A DNA stretch of 64,000 nt, from assembly GCA_036405815.1 (NCBI GenBank), contig DASWWX010000044.1:3336-67335 (forward strand), given 5' to 3'. The position numbers and the translations under genes were made by a program. The stretch comes from Solimonas sp036405815 (lineage in GTDB: Bacteria > Pseudomonadota > Gammaproteobacteria > Nevskiales > Nevskiaceae). The notes below the pieces were generated by a model that was not told the DNA's origin, ran no database searches, and saw only the letters and a program-made list of their open reading frames with translations. Shown here one piece after another: positions 25,771 to 34,836 of this stretch (position 1 is the first letter of the stretch; each line of letters opens with the position of its first letter).

Positions 25771-26364
25771 ATGCTGACCCGACGCCGAACCCACATGCCC
25801 CTGGCCACCGACGAACGCAGTCGCATCGCACGCGACCTGCGCGAGGATTTCGGTGCGCGTTTGTTGAATCACCTCCGGCGCACCGGCGACGACGCCAGCG
25901 CCGCCGAGACGCGCGTGATGCTCACCGAACTGCGCAGCCTGCTGGATACGCTCGATCCGCGCCGCTTCCTGCTGGGCGAGTGCGTGAATGAGTGGCACAC
26001 CGCCCTCAGCGAGCTCTGTGCCGAGCACCAGATCGAACTGCGCTGGAATACCCCAGTACGCTGGCCTGCCCTGGCCTTGAGTCCGATACAGCGCTGCAAT
26101 CCGCTGCTGATTCTGCGCGAGTTCATCCGCAATGCCGCTCTGCACTCGCAGCCCGCTGCGATCGACATCCGCTTGCGCCGGCAAGGCGATGTGGTTGCGA
26201 TCCAGGCCCGTCACGACGGCCTGAAAGCACCGCCACAGCATTGGCAGGCCGCCCGGGGCCTGCGTATGACCGTACTGCGCACCCAGGATCTACGCGGCGA
26301 ACTCGAATGGTCGATGCCAAGCGCCTCACAGCTGCAATTAGACCTGCGCTTTGCCGTCGCCTAA
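25771..26364 (+). CDS. Degenerate NarX/LuxR-type histidine kinase (phospho-acceptor His missing)
   Basis: 197-aa soluble protein resembling the transmitter half of NarL-partner kinases. The dimerisation segment reads ERSRIARDLREDFGARLLNHL, where active kinases have RIARDLHD; the His is Arg24 here. The ATP-binding part keeps the N-box Glu117, Asn121 and His125 (REFIRNAALHS) and traces of the G boxes (DGLK, ARGLRMTVLRTQDLRG). There is no sensor domain or membrane segment. The response regulator begins 10 bases later. It may be a non-autophosphorylating regulator of another kinase, or a decaying gene. The reading frame is intact. An alternative start is ATG 25795. Confidence 0.72.
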   Translation: MLTRRRTHMPLATDERSRIARDLREDFGARLLNHLRRTGDDASAAETRVMLTELRSLLDTLDPRRFLLGECVNEWHTALSELCAEHQIELRWNTPVRWPALALSPIQRCNPLLILREFIRNAALHSQPAAIDIRLRRQGDVVAIQARHDGLKAPPQHWQAARGLRMTVLRTQDLRGELEWSMPSASQLQLDLRFAVA

Positions 26365-26374
26365 TCTGCGTCGC

Positions 26375-27022
26375 ATGCAATACGGACTTGTGGTCGAGGA
26401 CCTGCCGACCCCCGCGCAATGGCTGGTGGGCGTGCTCAACGAGGCGTTTCCCGGCATCCAGACCGAAAGCGCGGCCACTTTGGCCGCCGCGCGCGCCGCG
26501 CTGGGCCGCCGCCCGCCGGATATCGCTCTGGTCGATCTGGGTCTGCCGGACGGCTCCGGCGTCGACCTGATCCGCGATCTCGCCGCCCGTCACAGTGCCT
26601 GCCAGATCATTGTCACCACGATCTACGCCGATGACCGCCACCTGTTTCCGGCCCTGCGCGCCGGCGCGACCGGCTATTTATTGAAGGATCAGCCGCAAGA
26701 GAAGGTCGTCGCCTCGCTGCGCGGCATCGCCAGCGGTGAGCCGCCGCTGTCGCCGGTCATCGCGCAGCGTCTGCTGCGGATGTTCGGCGCGCCGGCCGGC
26801 ACCCCCACCGATCCCGACGTGCGGCTATCCAACCGCGAGCGGGAAACCCTGGTGCTGATCGCCAAGGGCTACAAGCTGCCGGAGGTGGCCCAGCAATTGG
26901 GCGTCACCCGCAACACGGCGGCCGGCTTCATCAAGTCCATCTACCGCAAGCTCAACATCTCCAGCCGCGCCGAAGCGACCCTGGAAGCCGCCCGTCTGGG
27001 CCTGGTCGATCCGCACCTGTAG
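26375..27022 (+). CDS. NarL/FixJ-type response regulator
   Basis: 215-aa regulator. The receiver domain has acidic Glu8-Asp9 (VVEDLP), phospho-acceptor Asp54 in ALVDLGLPDG, Thr in IVTTIY and Lys in YLLKDQ. The C-terminal LuxR helix-turn-helix reads LSNRERETLVLIAKGYKLPEVAQQLGVTRNTAAGFIKSIYRKL. It directly follows the degenerate kinase gene, so the pair should act together. Because that kinase lacks its His, phosphate must come from elsewhere or the regulator works unphosphorylated (inference). A start at 26351 would overlap the kinase gene; ATG 26375 aligns with family N-termini. Confidence 0.87.
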   Translation: MQYGLVVEDLPTPAQWLVGVLNEAFPGIQTESAATLAAARAALGRRPPDIALVDLGLPDGSGVDLIRDLAARHSACQIIVTTIYADDRHLFPALRAGATGYLLKDQPQEKVVASLRGIASGEPPLSPVIAQRLLRMFGAPAGTPTDPDVRLSNRERETLVLIAKGYKLPEVAQQLGVTRNTAAGFIKSIYRKLNISSRAEATLEAARLGLVDPHL

Positions 27023-27031
27023 CCCCAAGCA

Positions 27032-27060
27032 TTGTTCACCGGGCGCCACCCCCCTATAAT
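27032..27060 (+). promoter_or_regulatory. Sigma-70 promoter of tRNA-Thr
   Basis: TTGTTC (27032-27037), 17-base spacer, perfect TATAAT (27055-27060). The tRNA begins 11 bases later. Confidence 0.75.
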
Positions 27061-27070
27061 CCGCGCCCGC

Positions 27071-27146
<76 letters not shown>

Positions 27147-27160
27147 AAGCTTTAACGACC

Positions 27161-27183
27161 AAGGCCGCTCGCGCGGCCTTTTT
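27161..27183 (+). terminator. Intrinsic terminator after tRNA-Thr
   Basis: AAGGCCGC-TCGC-GCGGCCTT, an 8-bp perfect stem, with the T-run continuing to 27183. It is 15 bases after the tRNA. Confidence 0.85.
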
Positions 27184-27547
27184 CGTGCCCGCGCAAGACA
27201 CCTGTACGTGTTCATCGCGGAAAAGATCCTGCGGCGCTCGAGCGGAGGCGAAAGCCTCAATCTGTCCCTATTTAACGCTCCCCGCCTGACCGTTTATCGC
27301 CTTTCGTCTACCGCTCAGCGGCACCGAGCCGAGCCTCGCCCCCGCTTCATGCACTTTGGCATGCAGAAGCAGCACCCCGTGGGATCGCAGGCGCGCGCTC
27401 GGGGGCTGTCAGAAAAGAACGAGGGGACAAGGGGTGAATCAACGCCGGGCTCAAGGCATCGATTGGCTTGCCGTCTGTCGGCGGCTCCCTGCCGTCCGTC
27501 AGCCGCAGGACCTGCTGAGCGACAGATCCGCACGTAAGCTGCTCGGC
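27184..27547. other. Intergenic region before the minor-pilin operon
   Basis: 364 bases with no convincing gene. Contains a small GAAA-loop hairpin (GAGGC/GCCTC, 27245-27258). Presumably holds the pilin operon promoter, but I see no clear -35/-10 pair and no sigma-54 GG-N10-GC element. Base composition is slightly less GC-rich than its surroundings. Confidence 0.5.
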
Positions 27548-28189
27548 ATGGCAAACCAGCGGGGATTCACATTGCTTGAGCTGCTGGTCACGATCGCAGT
27601 CGTCGGCATCTTGCTCGCTTGGGGCCTTCCCAACCTGCAGTTCGTTCTGGCCAACAATCGCCTGGCAACACAGTCCAATGCCTTCATGACCTCATTGGCG
27701 CTTGCCCGGTCGGAAGCAATGAAGCTCGGCGTTCCAGTCACGCTCTGCAAGAGCGCGGATGGCGCTAGCTGCACAACCAGCGGCGGCTACCAAAGTGGGT
27801 GGGTGGTCTATGCGGAGAACACCGGCGCCGCGCCCGGAACCTTAGAGACCAGCGGGGTGACCTATGCGGCCGGCGCCACGTCTCATGTTGCGCCGATTCG
27901 GCCCGCCAGCGGTCCGATTGTCGCGGTCGGTGTGCCTGTGCCCGCCGCAGTCACCTCCGCGCCTGATGAGATTGTTTCCATTACCGCCGCCTTGGGCGGG
28001 GACAACACCCTCACCGGCAACAATAACGTCGTAAACCGCATTACGTTTAACTCGCAAGGGATGACGACTTCTCTGGGAACGTTCACGCTCTGCGACAAGA
28101 AGCGCTCAGGCTACAAGCGCGAAATCGCCATCAATAGAACCGGGCGGGCGCAACTCACGCGGTTCGAAGGGAACGGCGGCACATGCTGA
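27548..28189 (+). CDS. fimT: Type IV minor pilin, GspH/FimT family
   Basis: 213-aa prepilin. Leader MANQRG then FTLLELLVTIAVVGILLAWGLP: cleavage after Gly6, Phe as +1, Glu at +5, as PilD requires. The C-terminal globular part fits the GspH/FimT family (NRLATQSNAFMTSLALARSEAMKLGVPVTLC, paired Cys in CKSADGASC). Minor pilins form the tip/initiation complex of the pilus. ATG 27548 leaves the correct short leader; the frame extends upstream but would give an improbable 64-residue leader. It overlaps pilV by seven bases and is first in the operon. Confidence 0.88.
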   Translation: MANQRGFTLLELLVTIAVVGILLAWGLPNLQFVLANNRLATQSNAFMTSLALARSEAMKLGVPVTLCKSADGASCTTSGGYQSGWVVYAENTGAAPGTLETSGVTYAAGATSHVAPIRPASGPIVAVGVPVPAAVTSAPDEIVSITAALGGDNTLTGNNNVVNRITFNSQGMTTSLGTFTLCDKKRSGYKREIAINRTGRAQLTRFEGNGGTC

Positions 28190-28752
28190 CCACCCAGCAT
28201 CACCATGGCGGCTTCAATTTGATTGAGGTCATGGTCGCACTGGCCGTGCTTTCAATCGGGCTGCTCGGGATCGCAGCGTTGCAGATACAAGGAGTTCGCT
28301 TCAATTACGGGTCCTTCTCGCGCTCTCAGGCAATCATGATTGCCAGTGACTTCGCCGAGCGCATGTATGCGAATCGTCCCGCGATGCTGAACGGCAACTA
28401 CTCCGGCTTCGATTCAAATGCGGTCAACTGCAGCAACGCGCCATCCCCAATCTGCGGACCACAATCAAACGTCTCGACCCCCGCGGTCTGCAGCACGGCA
28501 CAGATGGCGACCTACGACAGATTTGTCGCCAGCTGCGGGTACCCCATAACAGGTGGACGCTACGGCGGCGTTCGAGATCTCCTGACTGCGGGGCGCCTAC
28601 GCGTCAACTGCGTGGATGCGGCGGATGCGGACGTGGCCTGCACGACGAGTCGCATCCACCGAATCCTGGTCAACTGGGAAGAGCGCGGCACGGATGGCGC
28701 TGGTGAAACCGACATTCAGCAGGCAGAGTTCCGGATGGTGGTGCAGCCATGA
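28183..28752 (+). CDS. pilV: Type IV minor pilin PilV
   Basis: 189-aa prepilin. The leader ends HHHGG before FNLIEVMVALAVLSIGLLGIAALQIQG, typical of PilV (GxFxLIEVMVAL, then the LLGIAALQ stretch). The globular part has several Cys residues. Start overlaps fimT and the stop overlaps pilW by four bases (ATGA), indicating coupled translation. It contributes to the pilus-priming minor-pilin complex with PilW, PilX and PilY1. Confidence 0.9.
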   Translation: MLTTQHHHGGFNLIEVMVALAVLSIGLLGIAALQIQGVRFNYGSFSRSQAIMIASDFAERMYANRPAMLNGNYSGFDSNAVNCSNAPSPICGPQSNVSTPAVCSTAQMATYDRFVASCGYPITGGRYGGVRDLLTAGRLRVNCVDAADADVACTTSRIHRILVNWEERGTDGAGETDIQQAEFRMVVQP

Positions 28753-29591
28753 GAGCCATGACCACTGCTCGCCGAAACAGAATCAAGGGCCTTTCGTTAG
28801 TTGAATTGATGATTGCCATGGTCATCGGCCTGATTCTGATGGCGGGCCTGGCGCAGATCCTGCTTTCCGGCAAACGTTCGTTTAACACGCAAAGCGGCCT
28901 TGGAACGCTGCAGGAAAGCGGCCGATTCGCTCTGTTCTTCCTGCAGCGAGACCTCAGCATGGCCGGCTTCCCGAGAGAGGTAGGCCCGTCGTCGCTAGAA
29001 CCTTCGGTCAATTCGTTCATCGTGGCCAACACCACCAACGGTCCCAGCGGCACATCGGATCAAGTTGAGGTCAACTTCAACTCAGACCCCGCCGTGCCGT
29101 TCTCGTATCAGGACTGCTTGGGACAGTCGTCCCAAGTCGCATTCAGCGGAGGCTGCGCGGATGGCAGCAATCCCGGCACCGCCAACGGCGGCAACTGCTC
29201 TTGGCGAGTGACCAACCGCTACTTCGTTCAAAACGACGCCCTGATGTGCTTGGGAATTGGCAATGCGATTGCCCAACCGATGGTCAACGGCGTGGAGAGC
29301 TTCCAGATTCTCTATGGCGTTGATACCGATGGCGACTCCTACGCGAATGTCTACCGCCACGCCGGTCAAGTTGCTGCCGCAGACTGGGCGAACAATGTCG
29401 TCTCCATGCGGGTCGCCGTGCTGCTGAACTCGCAGGAGACAATCGCGGACAGCGACGATACCCAGCAGTATGCAATTCTGGATGCCCCTCCCATTACGCC
29501 GATCAATAACGTCGCCACACCCGTTAACGAGCTCAGGATGCGCCGCCGCGTGTTCACCACCACCATCGAACTGCGTAATCGCACCCAATGA
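28749..29591 (+). CDS. pilW: Type IV minor pilin PilW
   Basis: 280-aa prepilin: short basic leader (RRNRIKG) then LSLVELMIAMVIGLILMAGLAQILLSGKRSFNTQSGLGTLQESGRFALFFLQRDLSMAGF, the long conserved N-terminal helix of PilW. The +1 residue is Leu instead of Phe, common in PilW. The C-terminal region (VESFQILYGVDTDGDSYANVYR) also matches. Overlaps pilV and pilX by four bases each. Confidence 0.92.
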   Translation: MRAMTTARRNRIKGLSLVELMIAMVIGLILMAGLAQILLSGKRSFNTQSGLGTLQESGRFALFFLQRDLSMAGFPREVGPSSLEPSVNSFIVANTTNGPSGTSDQVEVNFNSDPAVPFSYQDCLGQSSQVAFSGGCADGSNPGTANGGNCSWRVTNRYFVQNDALMCLGIGNAIAQPMVNGVESFQILYGVDTDGDSYANVYRHAGQVAAADWANNVVSMRVAVLLNSQETIADSDDTQQYAILDAPPITPINNVATPVNELRMRRRVFTTTIELRNRTQ

Positions 29592-30091
29592 TTCACGCAC
29601 GCATACAGCGCGGCAAGCAAGCCGGCGTCGCACTGGCGGTCAGCCTGTTCTTGTTGCTGGTTCTGACGATCATTGGCCTGACCGCCGTTCGCATGACCAC
29701 GTTGCAGGGCCGCATGGCGGCCAACTATCAGTTTCAGAACCTGGCCTTTCAGGGCGCTGAGAGCGTGATACGTCGCGTGGTGGGTGAGGTGCGCGCCGAG
29801 GTGAATCCACCCACGGGCGTGACGCAGAACATCCTCATCTCGGCCATCTCCTCGACATCGCTCGCCACGGCACCCCAACGCAACTTCGCCATCAACACCA
29901 CGAACGTCAACGTCGCGGCCAATGCTGTGGTCACCTATCAGGGCCAGTCTCGCGCTGACGGGTACTCCATGCGCGCCGGAGAAGGCATCGTCGCTCACCG
30001 CTTCCAGATCACGGCCAATAGCGCGGTGCCGAACGTCAACGTTCAAGCAGAACACCAGCAGGGCATCTCACGTATCGGCCCGGGCTTCTGA
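29588..30091 (+). CDS. pilX: Type IV pilus assembly protein PilX
   Basis: 167-aa protein. RGKQAGVALAVSLFLLLVLTIIGLTAVRMTTLQGRMAANYQFQNLAFQGAESVI is the PilX-type N-terminus, lacking the usual Glu at +5. The rest is a short globular domain. The ATG overlaps the pilW stop by four bases; pilY1 follows after 32 bases. Confidence 0.9.
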   Translation: MIHARIQRGKQAGVALAVSLFLLLVLTIIGLTAVRMTTLQGRMAANYQFQNLAFQGAESVIRRVVGEVRAEVNPPTGVTQNILISAISSTSLATAPQRNFAINTTNVNVAANAVVTYQGQSRADGYSMRAGEGIVAHRFQITANSAVPNVNVQAEHQQGISRIGPGF

Positions 30092-30123
30092 GCCCAGGCC
30101 GTTCTGTAACCAGGGGTATCACC

Positions 30124-33100
30124 ATGACAGTCCTCACCAAGACTTCCTCCCGCCGCGCTGGGCTTTTCGCCATGGCCTTCCTGTACGGATTGGCGGGCAT
30201 GAACGCCGCCTGGGCAGAGGACTCCGAAATCTTCTTCCCTGAAGAAACGGACTTCGAGGAAGAAGGGGCGCTGAATCCCAACATCTTCTTCATGATCGAT
30301 ACTTCCGGATCGATGGGGCCGACCTCTGGAACCATCGACGGCAAGACACGCATGCAACGCCTGCAAACGGCGTTCAAGCAGATCATGGACGAGCTCAGCC
30401 CGAACACGAACGTCGGCTTGGGGAGATACTCCTATTTCGAGGGCGGCGCCGTTCTGGTCCCAGTCGCCAACATCGAAACCAAGGTCAAGGATGTCCTGTC
30501 CGAGGATATCGCCATATCGACCACGGCCACGGCCGGCAACGAGGCCTTCCAGAACATCGATGCGAGCAACAGCGTCACGATTGTCACCGGCGATCCGGTG
30601 CGCATCGGACGTGCGTCGACCACCAGCGGATCGAATCGCTACCGAACGGCTATCCGTTTCGAGGGTGTGAACGTACCGCAGGGCGCCACCATTAAGGCCG
30701 CCGCCATCGAGTTCCGCGCGCGGGCCAGCAATACAGAGAGCCTGACCGCAACCATACAGGTCGAGCAGGCTGATAATGCAGCCGCTCTTGCTGCCAGCGC
30801 CAACAACATCAGCTCGCGCAGCTACGGCAGCAACACAGTTAGCTGGAGCGTCGATAGCTGGACCAACGGCGAGCCCTACGCGACCGCCGACTTTGCCGCG
30901 CTGGCCGACAGCGTCGTCAAGCGCGCCGGCTGGTGTGGTGGCAATGCGATGCTGGTGTCGATCAACTTCAGCTCCGGCAGTACCGGCACGCGCGCTGCCT
31001 ACAGCGCGGCGGGATCGGAGGTGGATCTGATTCCGGTGCTCAAGCTGACGGTGGACTCCCGCGATGCAGCCCTGGACACGGGGTGCAATGTGCGTGACCG
31101 CGCTGTTGTCGCCCAGGTCGGCGCCAGCACCGATGATGCTGAAGAACTGCCGCAAGATGTACGGCAAGAAGTTATTTTAGGAAACTGGACAAATTGGAGC
31201 TCCTGGACGAGTTGGTCGAGAGTCGGCAGTCGCTACTCAACCAATAGTGCCTGCAACAACGCGCCTAGGCCCGAGGAAGGTGTCACCGATAACGCGTTCG
31301 ACGCGTTCGGCAACCCAACTGCACAGACCGATCGCGACTACCAGTGCAACAGCCGCTGGTTGGAAACCAGAACCAGGACTAGAAGCCGCTCGAGCACTAT
31401 CAGCAATGTCAACTACCGCGCCATCGTTTCCGGTGAGACCACGCTAGACATCGGCACACCGCCCGGCGGTGCGCAAATTGTGGGCCTGCGATTCCCGAGA
31501 GTGAACGCACCCAAGAATGCCGAGATTCTGAGCGCCTACATTGACTTCGTCGCCGATGGCGCGGACACCAGCGGCGCCAGCTTTACCATCCGCGGCGAGA
31601 ATGCTGCGAATCCTGCCGGCTTCACGACCAATACGTGCGATGCCAGCCCGGCCAACGGTACGCCCAACTGCAGCTACTTGCTGTCGGTGCGCCGAAACAA
31701 CGCCATCGGCACAGCCGTGACCTGGAGCGGCGCAGCCATGCAAAGCTGGGCAGGCAGTGGTTGTACGGGCGGATGCCTCTACAGCTCGCCTGATATCAAG
31801 GGTATCGTTCAGTCGATCGTGAATCTGGCGTCCTGGCAGGCCCAGAACGCGATGGTGTTCTTCATCGACGGATCCGGCCTGCGGCGTGCCAAGGCATTCG
31901 ACGGCACGCCGGGTCTGGCACCCAAACTACGCATCGTCTATCGCGTGCCGGAGGCCGACGCGGGCTCGAGCTTCGGCGACATGACCATGCGGGAGTACCT
32001 GAAAGGCGTCATTGATGAGCTCCCCGCGTCAGGCTCGACGCCCACCACCGGCGCGCTGTACGAAGCCGCCAGCTACATGATGGGCAGCCCGGTGTATTTT
32101 GGCCGCACGAGAGGCATGGGCCCTGCTTACCACGCCACCAACGACACCGTTTCTTACAACCACTCCTTTGATGCCAATCAGACCGGTCGGAACTCCGACG
32201 GCGGACCGACCAGCCGCATCAGCCATCCATCGACCCTGACAGCCGCCAGCGCCGCTATCGCCGGTCTGTCCACACCTAGCGGTTGTACCAAGAGCAACTA
32301 CAACACTAGTACGTGCGCCCGCGAGGAGTACACCGGCTCCCCGGTCTATAAATCGCCGATTGAGTTCAGCTGCCAGTCGAATAGCATCGTTCTGCTTTCA
32401 GACGGCGAGCCGACGTCGAACAAGCAGTATCCAACCGACAAGGAACTGATCAATAAGATCGGAACCGAGATTGGCAAGGCTTGCGCCGAAAACGGCGCCG
32501 GCAAGCGCGATGGCGCCTGCGGCAAGGAAATCGCCGAGTACCTGTTCAAGCGAGACAACAGTTCACTGCCCGGAAACCAGTTCATCAAGACGTTCGCGAT
32601 CGCGTTCGGCGATCCGGCCTCCAAGCCCTACCTCGACGAAATCGCCAGCGCGGGCGGCAGCGGTGCGGCATACAACGCCAACTCAGTCGCCGAGCTGGTC
32701 AATGTCTTCCGCGCGATCACCGCGGCCATTCTGGACATCAACACTACCTTCGTTTCGCCGGCGGTCACGGTCAACACCTTCAACCGCCTGACGCACCGCA
32801 ATGAGCTGTACTTTGCGGTGTTCCGGCCGGACAACCGCACCAAGTGGCAGGGCAATCTGAAGCGTTACAAGCTCGATGCCAACTCCGGCAAGATCAAGGA
32901 CGTCAACAATGCCGATGCCGTGGATCCCGCTACCGGCTTCTTCAAGGAGTCCGCCCGCAGCTGGTGGAGCCCCAGTGCGGACGGTGACGATGTGGATAAG
33001 GGCGGCTCGGCCAGTCAGCTCACTGCATCGCGCAATGTTTACACCTACGTCGGGACAGACGCGCCCAACAACGTCAATCTGACCCAAAGCGCAAACGCGT

Positions 33101-34827
33101 TCAACACGACGAATGTAACGACTACATTGCTGGGCATTGGCGATAAGGCAGCGGTGGACGCCAACTATCACGCCAATCTGGTGAATTGGACTCGTGGCAT
33201 TGATGTCAGGGATGAGGACGGCGACGGCAGCACCACCGATGCCCGCCAGAGCTACGGCGATCCGCTGCACTCGGAGCCGGTCCTCATCACGTACGGCGGC
33301 ACCAACGCCAACCCTGATATTTCGCTTTTCTTCGGAACCAACGAAGGCGCCGTTCACGCGGTCAATGCCAACACGGGCGCCGAGCATTGGGCCTTCTACC
33401 CGAAGGAATTGCTAGCCAACCTGGACCGCTTCTACACCAACAACACGACCTGGAAGCTACGCCCTCACGGCATGGACGGCAGCTTCACGTCCTGGGTGAA
33501 GGATCAGAACAGCGACGGCCAGATCGTGGCAGCCGACGGCGACCATGCCTTCATCTACACGGGCATGCGTCGTGGCGGCAGGAATTACTACGCATTCGAT
33601 GTCACCGATCGCACTCAGCCCAAACTCAAGTTCATGATCAAGGGCGGCACCGGGAGCTATGCTGAACTGGGTGAAACCTGGTCGAAGGCAGTTCGAGCGC
33701 GAATCAGGCTGGGTGGCCAAGCGAGAGAAGTCCTCATCTTCTCGGGCGGCCACGATGAGGCCCGCGATGGAGCCGTCATGGCCGAAGCGGCGCAGCATGG
33801 ACGCGCGCTGTACATCGCCGACGCCAACACGGGTCAGCGTCTGTGGTGGGCCGGACCGGAAGATTCCAGCGCCAACGTCAAGCTGTCCTCGCTGACGTAC
33901 AGCACCCCAGCGTCGCCTCAGGCCATCGACTTGGATGGTGATGGTTATGTCGATCGCATCTACATGTCCGATGTAGGCGGACAAATCTTCCGGTTTATCC
34001 TGAACCAGAACAATACCGGTGCGGAAAATCTGGTGCCGTCTCTTGGCCAAACCGTGACCGGGACCACCACGGCCGACAAGAGCTGGGCACAGCGCATCGC
34101 CAAACTCAGCGGAGATGCCGCTCCCAACGGCCGGCGATTCTACGTTGCACCCGATATTGCATTGATCCGATCGGATATTGCGGCCCCCTTCCTGTCCATC
34201 GCGATCGGCTCGGGGAACCGCAACCACCCGCTCAATAAGGCGATGAATGATCGCTTCTACGTGCTCCGGGACCCGGACTACACCACCACCATGAACAGCA
34301 CCCTGTTCATCCAAGAAAATGAACTGTATGACGCCACCAGTAATCAGGCCGGTTCGGCGAATGCAGCGACGGCCAAGGCTGCCGTGGTCCAGATCTACGA
34401 ACAGAGCAAGGGCTTCTACGTGAGCATGGGGTTATCCACCGGAGGCAGGGCCGGCGAGAAGGTCATTACCGAAGCGCAAACCTTCAATAATCAGGTCCTG
34501 TTTGCCTCGTACCAGCCCGGAGGCAGATCCGCAGCGCGCCCGTGCCAGGCGTCCAGCGGCTTGTCGCGCTTCTATCTGTTCAGCATCATTGATGGCCAGC
34601 CGATCAAGAATCTGGACGATCCCAGCGACACGACCAAGCCCACCGATCCCGACGATCGCTTCAAGGAACTGACGCAGGGTGGTCTGCCCCCAGATCCGGC
34701 TTTGATCTTCCCCGACAAAGGTGATGGCGTTCTGCCGCAGGACGCGTTCATCGTGATCGGCGCTGAAGAGATCAACCTCGATCTGCCGATCGAGACCCAG
34801 AAGACTTATTGGTTCAAGCGTCGCTAG
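30124..34827 (+). CDS. pilY1: Type IV pilus tip adhesin PilY1 with extra internal modules
   Basis: 1567-aa exported protein, about 400 residues longer than the Pseudomonas one. Signal peptide ends AAWA-EDSE. A von Willebrand A domain opens with IDTSGSM (MIDAS Asp59, Ser61, Ser63). It is interrupted by a module at about 151-310, a Trp/Arg-rich segment at about 345-424 (WTNWSSWTSWS, then RTRTRSRS), and a second related module at about 429-610, before resuming at LPASGSTPTTGALYEAA. Both modules share an IRFEGVNVPQGATI / LRFPRVNAPKNAEI pattern, so they look duplicated. The C-terminal PilC/PilY beta-propeller includes calcium loops DEDGDGSTTD (near 1030) and DLDGDGYVD (1269-1277). It governs pilus extension/retraction and adhesion. 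Ribosome site AGGGG precedes the ATG. Confidence 0.93.
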   Translation: MTVLTKTSSRRAGLFAMAFLYGLAGMNAAWAEDSEIFFPEETDFEEEGALNPNIFFMIDTSGSMGPTSGTIDGKTRMQRLQTAFKQIMDELSPNTNVGLGRYSYFEGGAVLVPVANIETKVKDVLSEDIAISTTATAGNEAFQNIDASNSVTIVTGDPVRIGRASTTSGSNRYRTAIRFEGVNVPQGATIKAAAIEFRARASNTESLTATIQVEQADNAAALAASANNISSRSYGSNTVSWSVDSWTNGEPYATADFAALADSVVKRAGWCGGNAMLVSINFSSGSTGTRAAYSAAGSEVDLIPVLKLTVDSRDAALDTGCNVRDRAVVAQVGASTDDAEELPQDVRQEVILGNWTNWSSWTSWSRVGSRYSTNSACNNAPRPEEGVTDNAFDAFGNPTAQTDRDYQCNSRWLETRTRTRSRSSTISNVNYRAIVSGETTLDIGTPPGGAQIVGLRFPRVNAPKNAEILSAYIDFVADGADTSGASFTIRGENAANPAGFTTNTCDASPANGTPNCSYLLSVRRNNAIGTAVTWSGAAMQSWAGSGCTGGCLYSSPDIKGIVQSIVNLASWQAQNAMVFFIDGSGLRRAKAFDGTPGLAPKLRIVYRVPEADAGSSFGDMTMREYLKGVIDELPASGSTPTTGALYEAASYMMGSPVYFGRTRGMGPAYHATNDTVSYNHSFDANQTGRNSDGGPTSRISHPSTLTAASAAIAGLSTPSGCTKSNYNTSTCAREEYTGSPVYKSPIEFSCQSNSIVLLSDGEPTSNKQYPTDKELINKIGTEIGKACAENGAGKRDGACGKEIAEYLFKRDNSSLPGNQFIKTFAIAFGDPASKPYLDEIASAGGSGAAYNANSVAELVNVFRAITAAILDINTTFVSPAVTVNTFNRLTHRNELYFAVFRPDNRTKWQGNLKRYKLDANSGKIKDVNNADAVDPATGFFKESARSWWSPSADGDDVDKGGSASQLTASRNVYTYVGTDAPNNVNLTQSANAFNTTNVTTTLLGIGDKAAVDANYHANLVNWTRGIDVRDEDGDGSTTDARQSYGDPLHSEPVLITYGGTNANPDISLFFGTNEGAVHAVNANTGAEHWAFYPKELLANLDRFYTNNTTWKLRPHGMDGSFTSWVKDQNSDGQIVAADGDHAFIYTGMRRGGRNYYAFDVTDRTQPKLKFMIKGGTGSYAELGETWSKAVRARIRLGGQAREVLIFSGGHDEARDGAVMAEAAQHGRALYIADANTGQRLWWAGPEDSSANVKLSSLTYSTPASPQAIDLDGDGYVDRIYMSDVGGQIFRFILNQNNTGAENLVPSLGQTVTGTTTADKSWAQRIAKLSGDAAPNGRRFYVAPDIALIRSDIAAPFLSIAIGSGNRNHPLNKAMNDRFYVLRDPDYTTTMNSTLFIQENELYDATSNQAGSANAATAKAAVVQIYEQSKGFYVSMGLSTGGRAGEKVITEAQTFNNQVLFASYQPGGRSAARPCQASSGLSRFYLFSIIDGQPIKNLDDPSDTTKPTDPDDRFKELTQGGLPPDPALIFPDKGDGVLPQDAFIVIGAEEINLDLPIETQKTYWFKRR

Positions 34828-34836
34828 CCCTCAACG

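Noticed and set aside
25619..25831. Minus-strand open frame of 70 codons ending APVAQPDRAPAF
   Set aside because: Its C-terminus is translated tRNA-Arg sequence; a second classic false gene.
27184..27547. Sigma-54 promoter before the pilin operon
   Set aside because: TGGC occurs at about 27357 but the GC dinucleotide is not at the required spacing.
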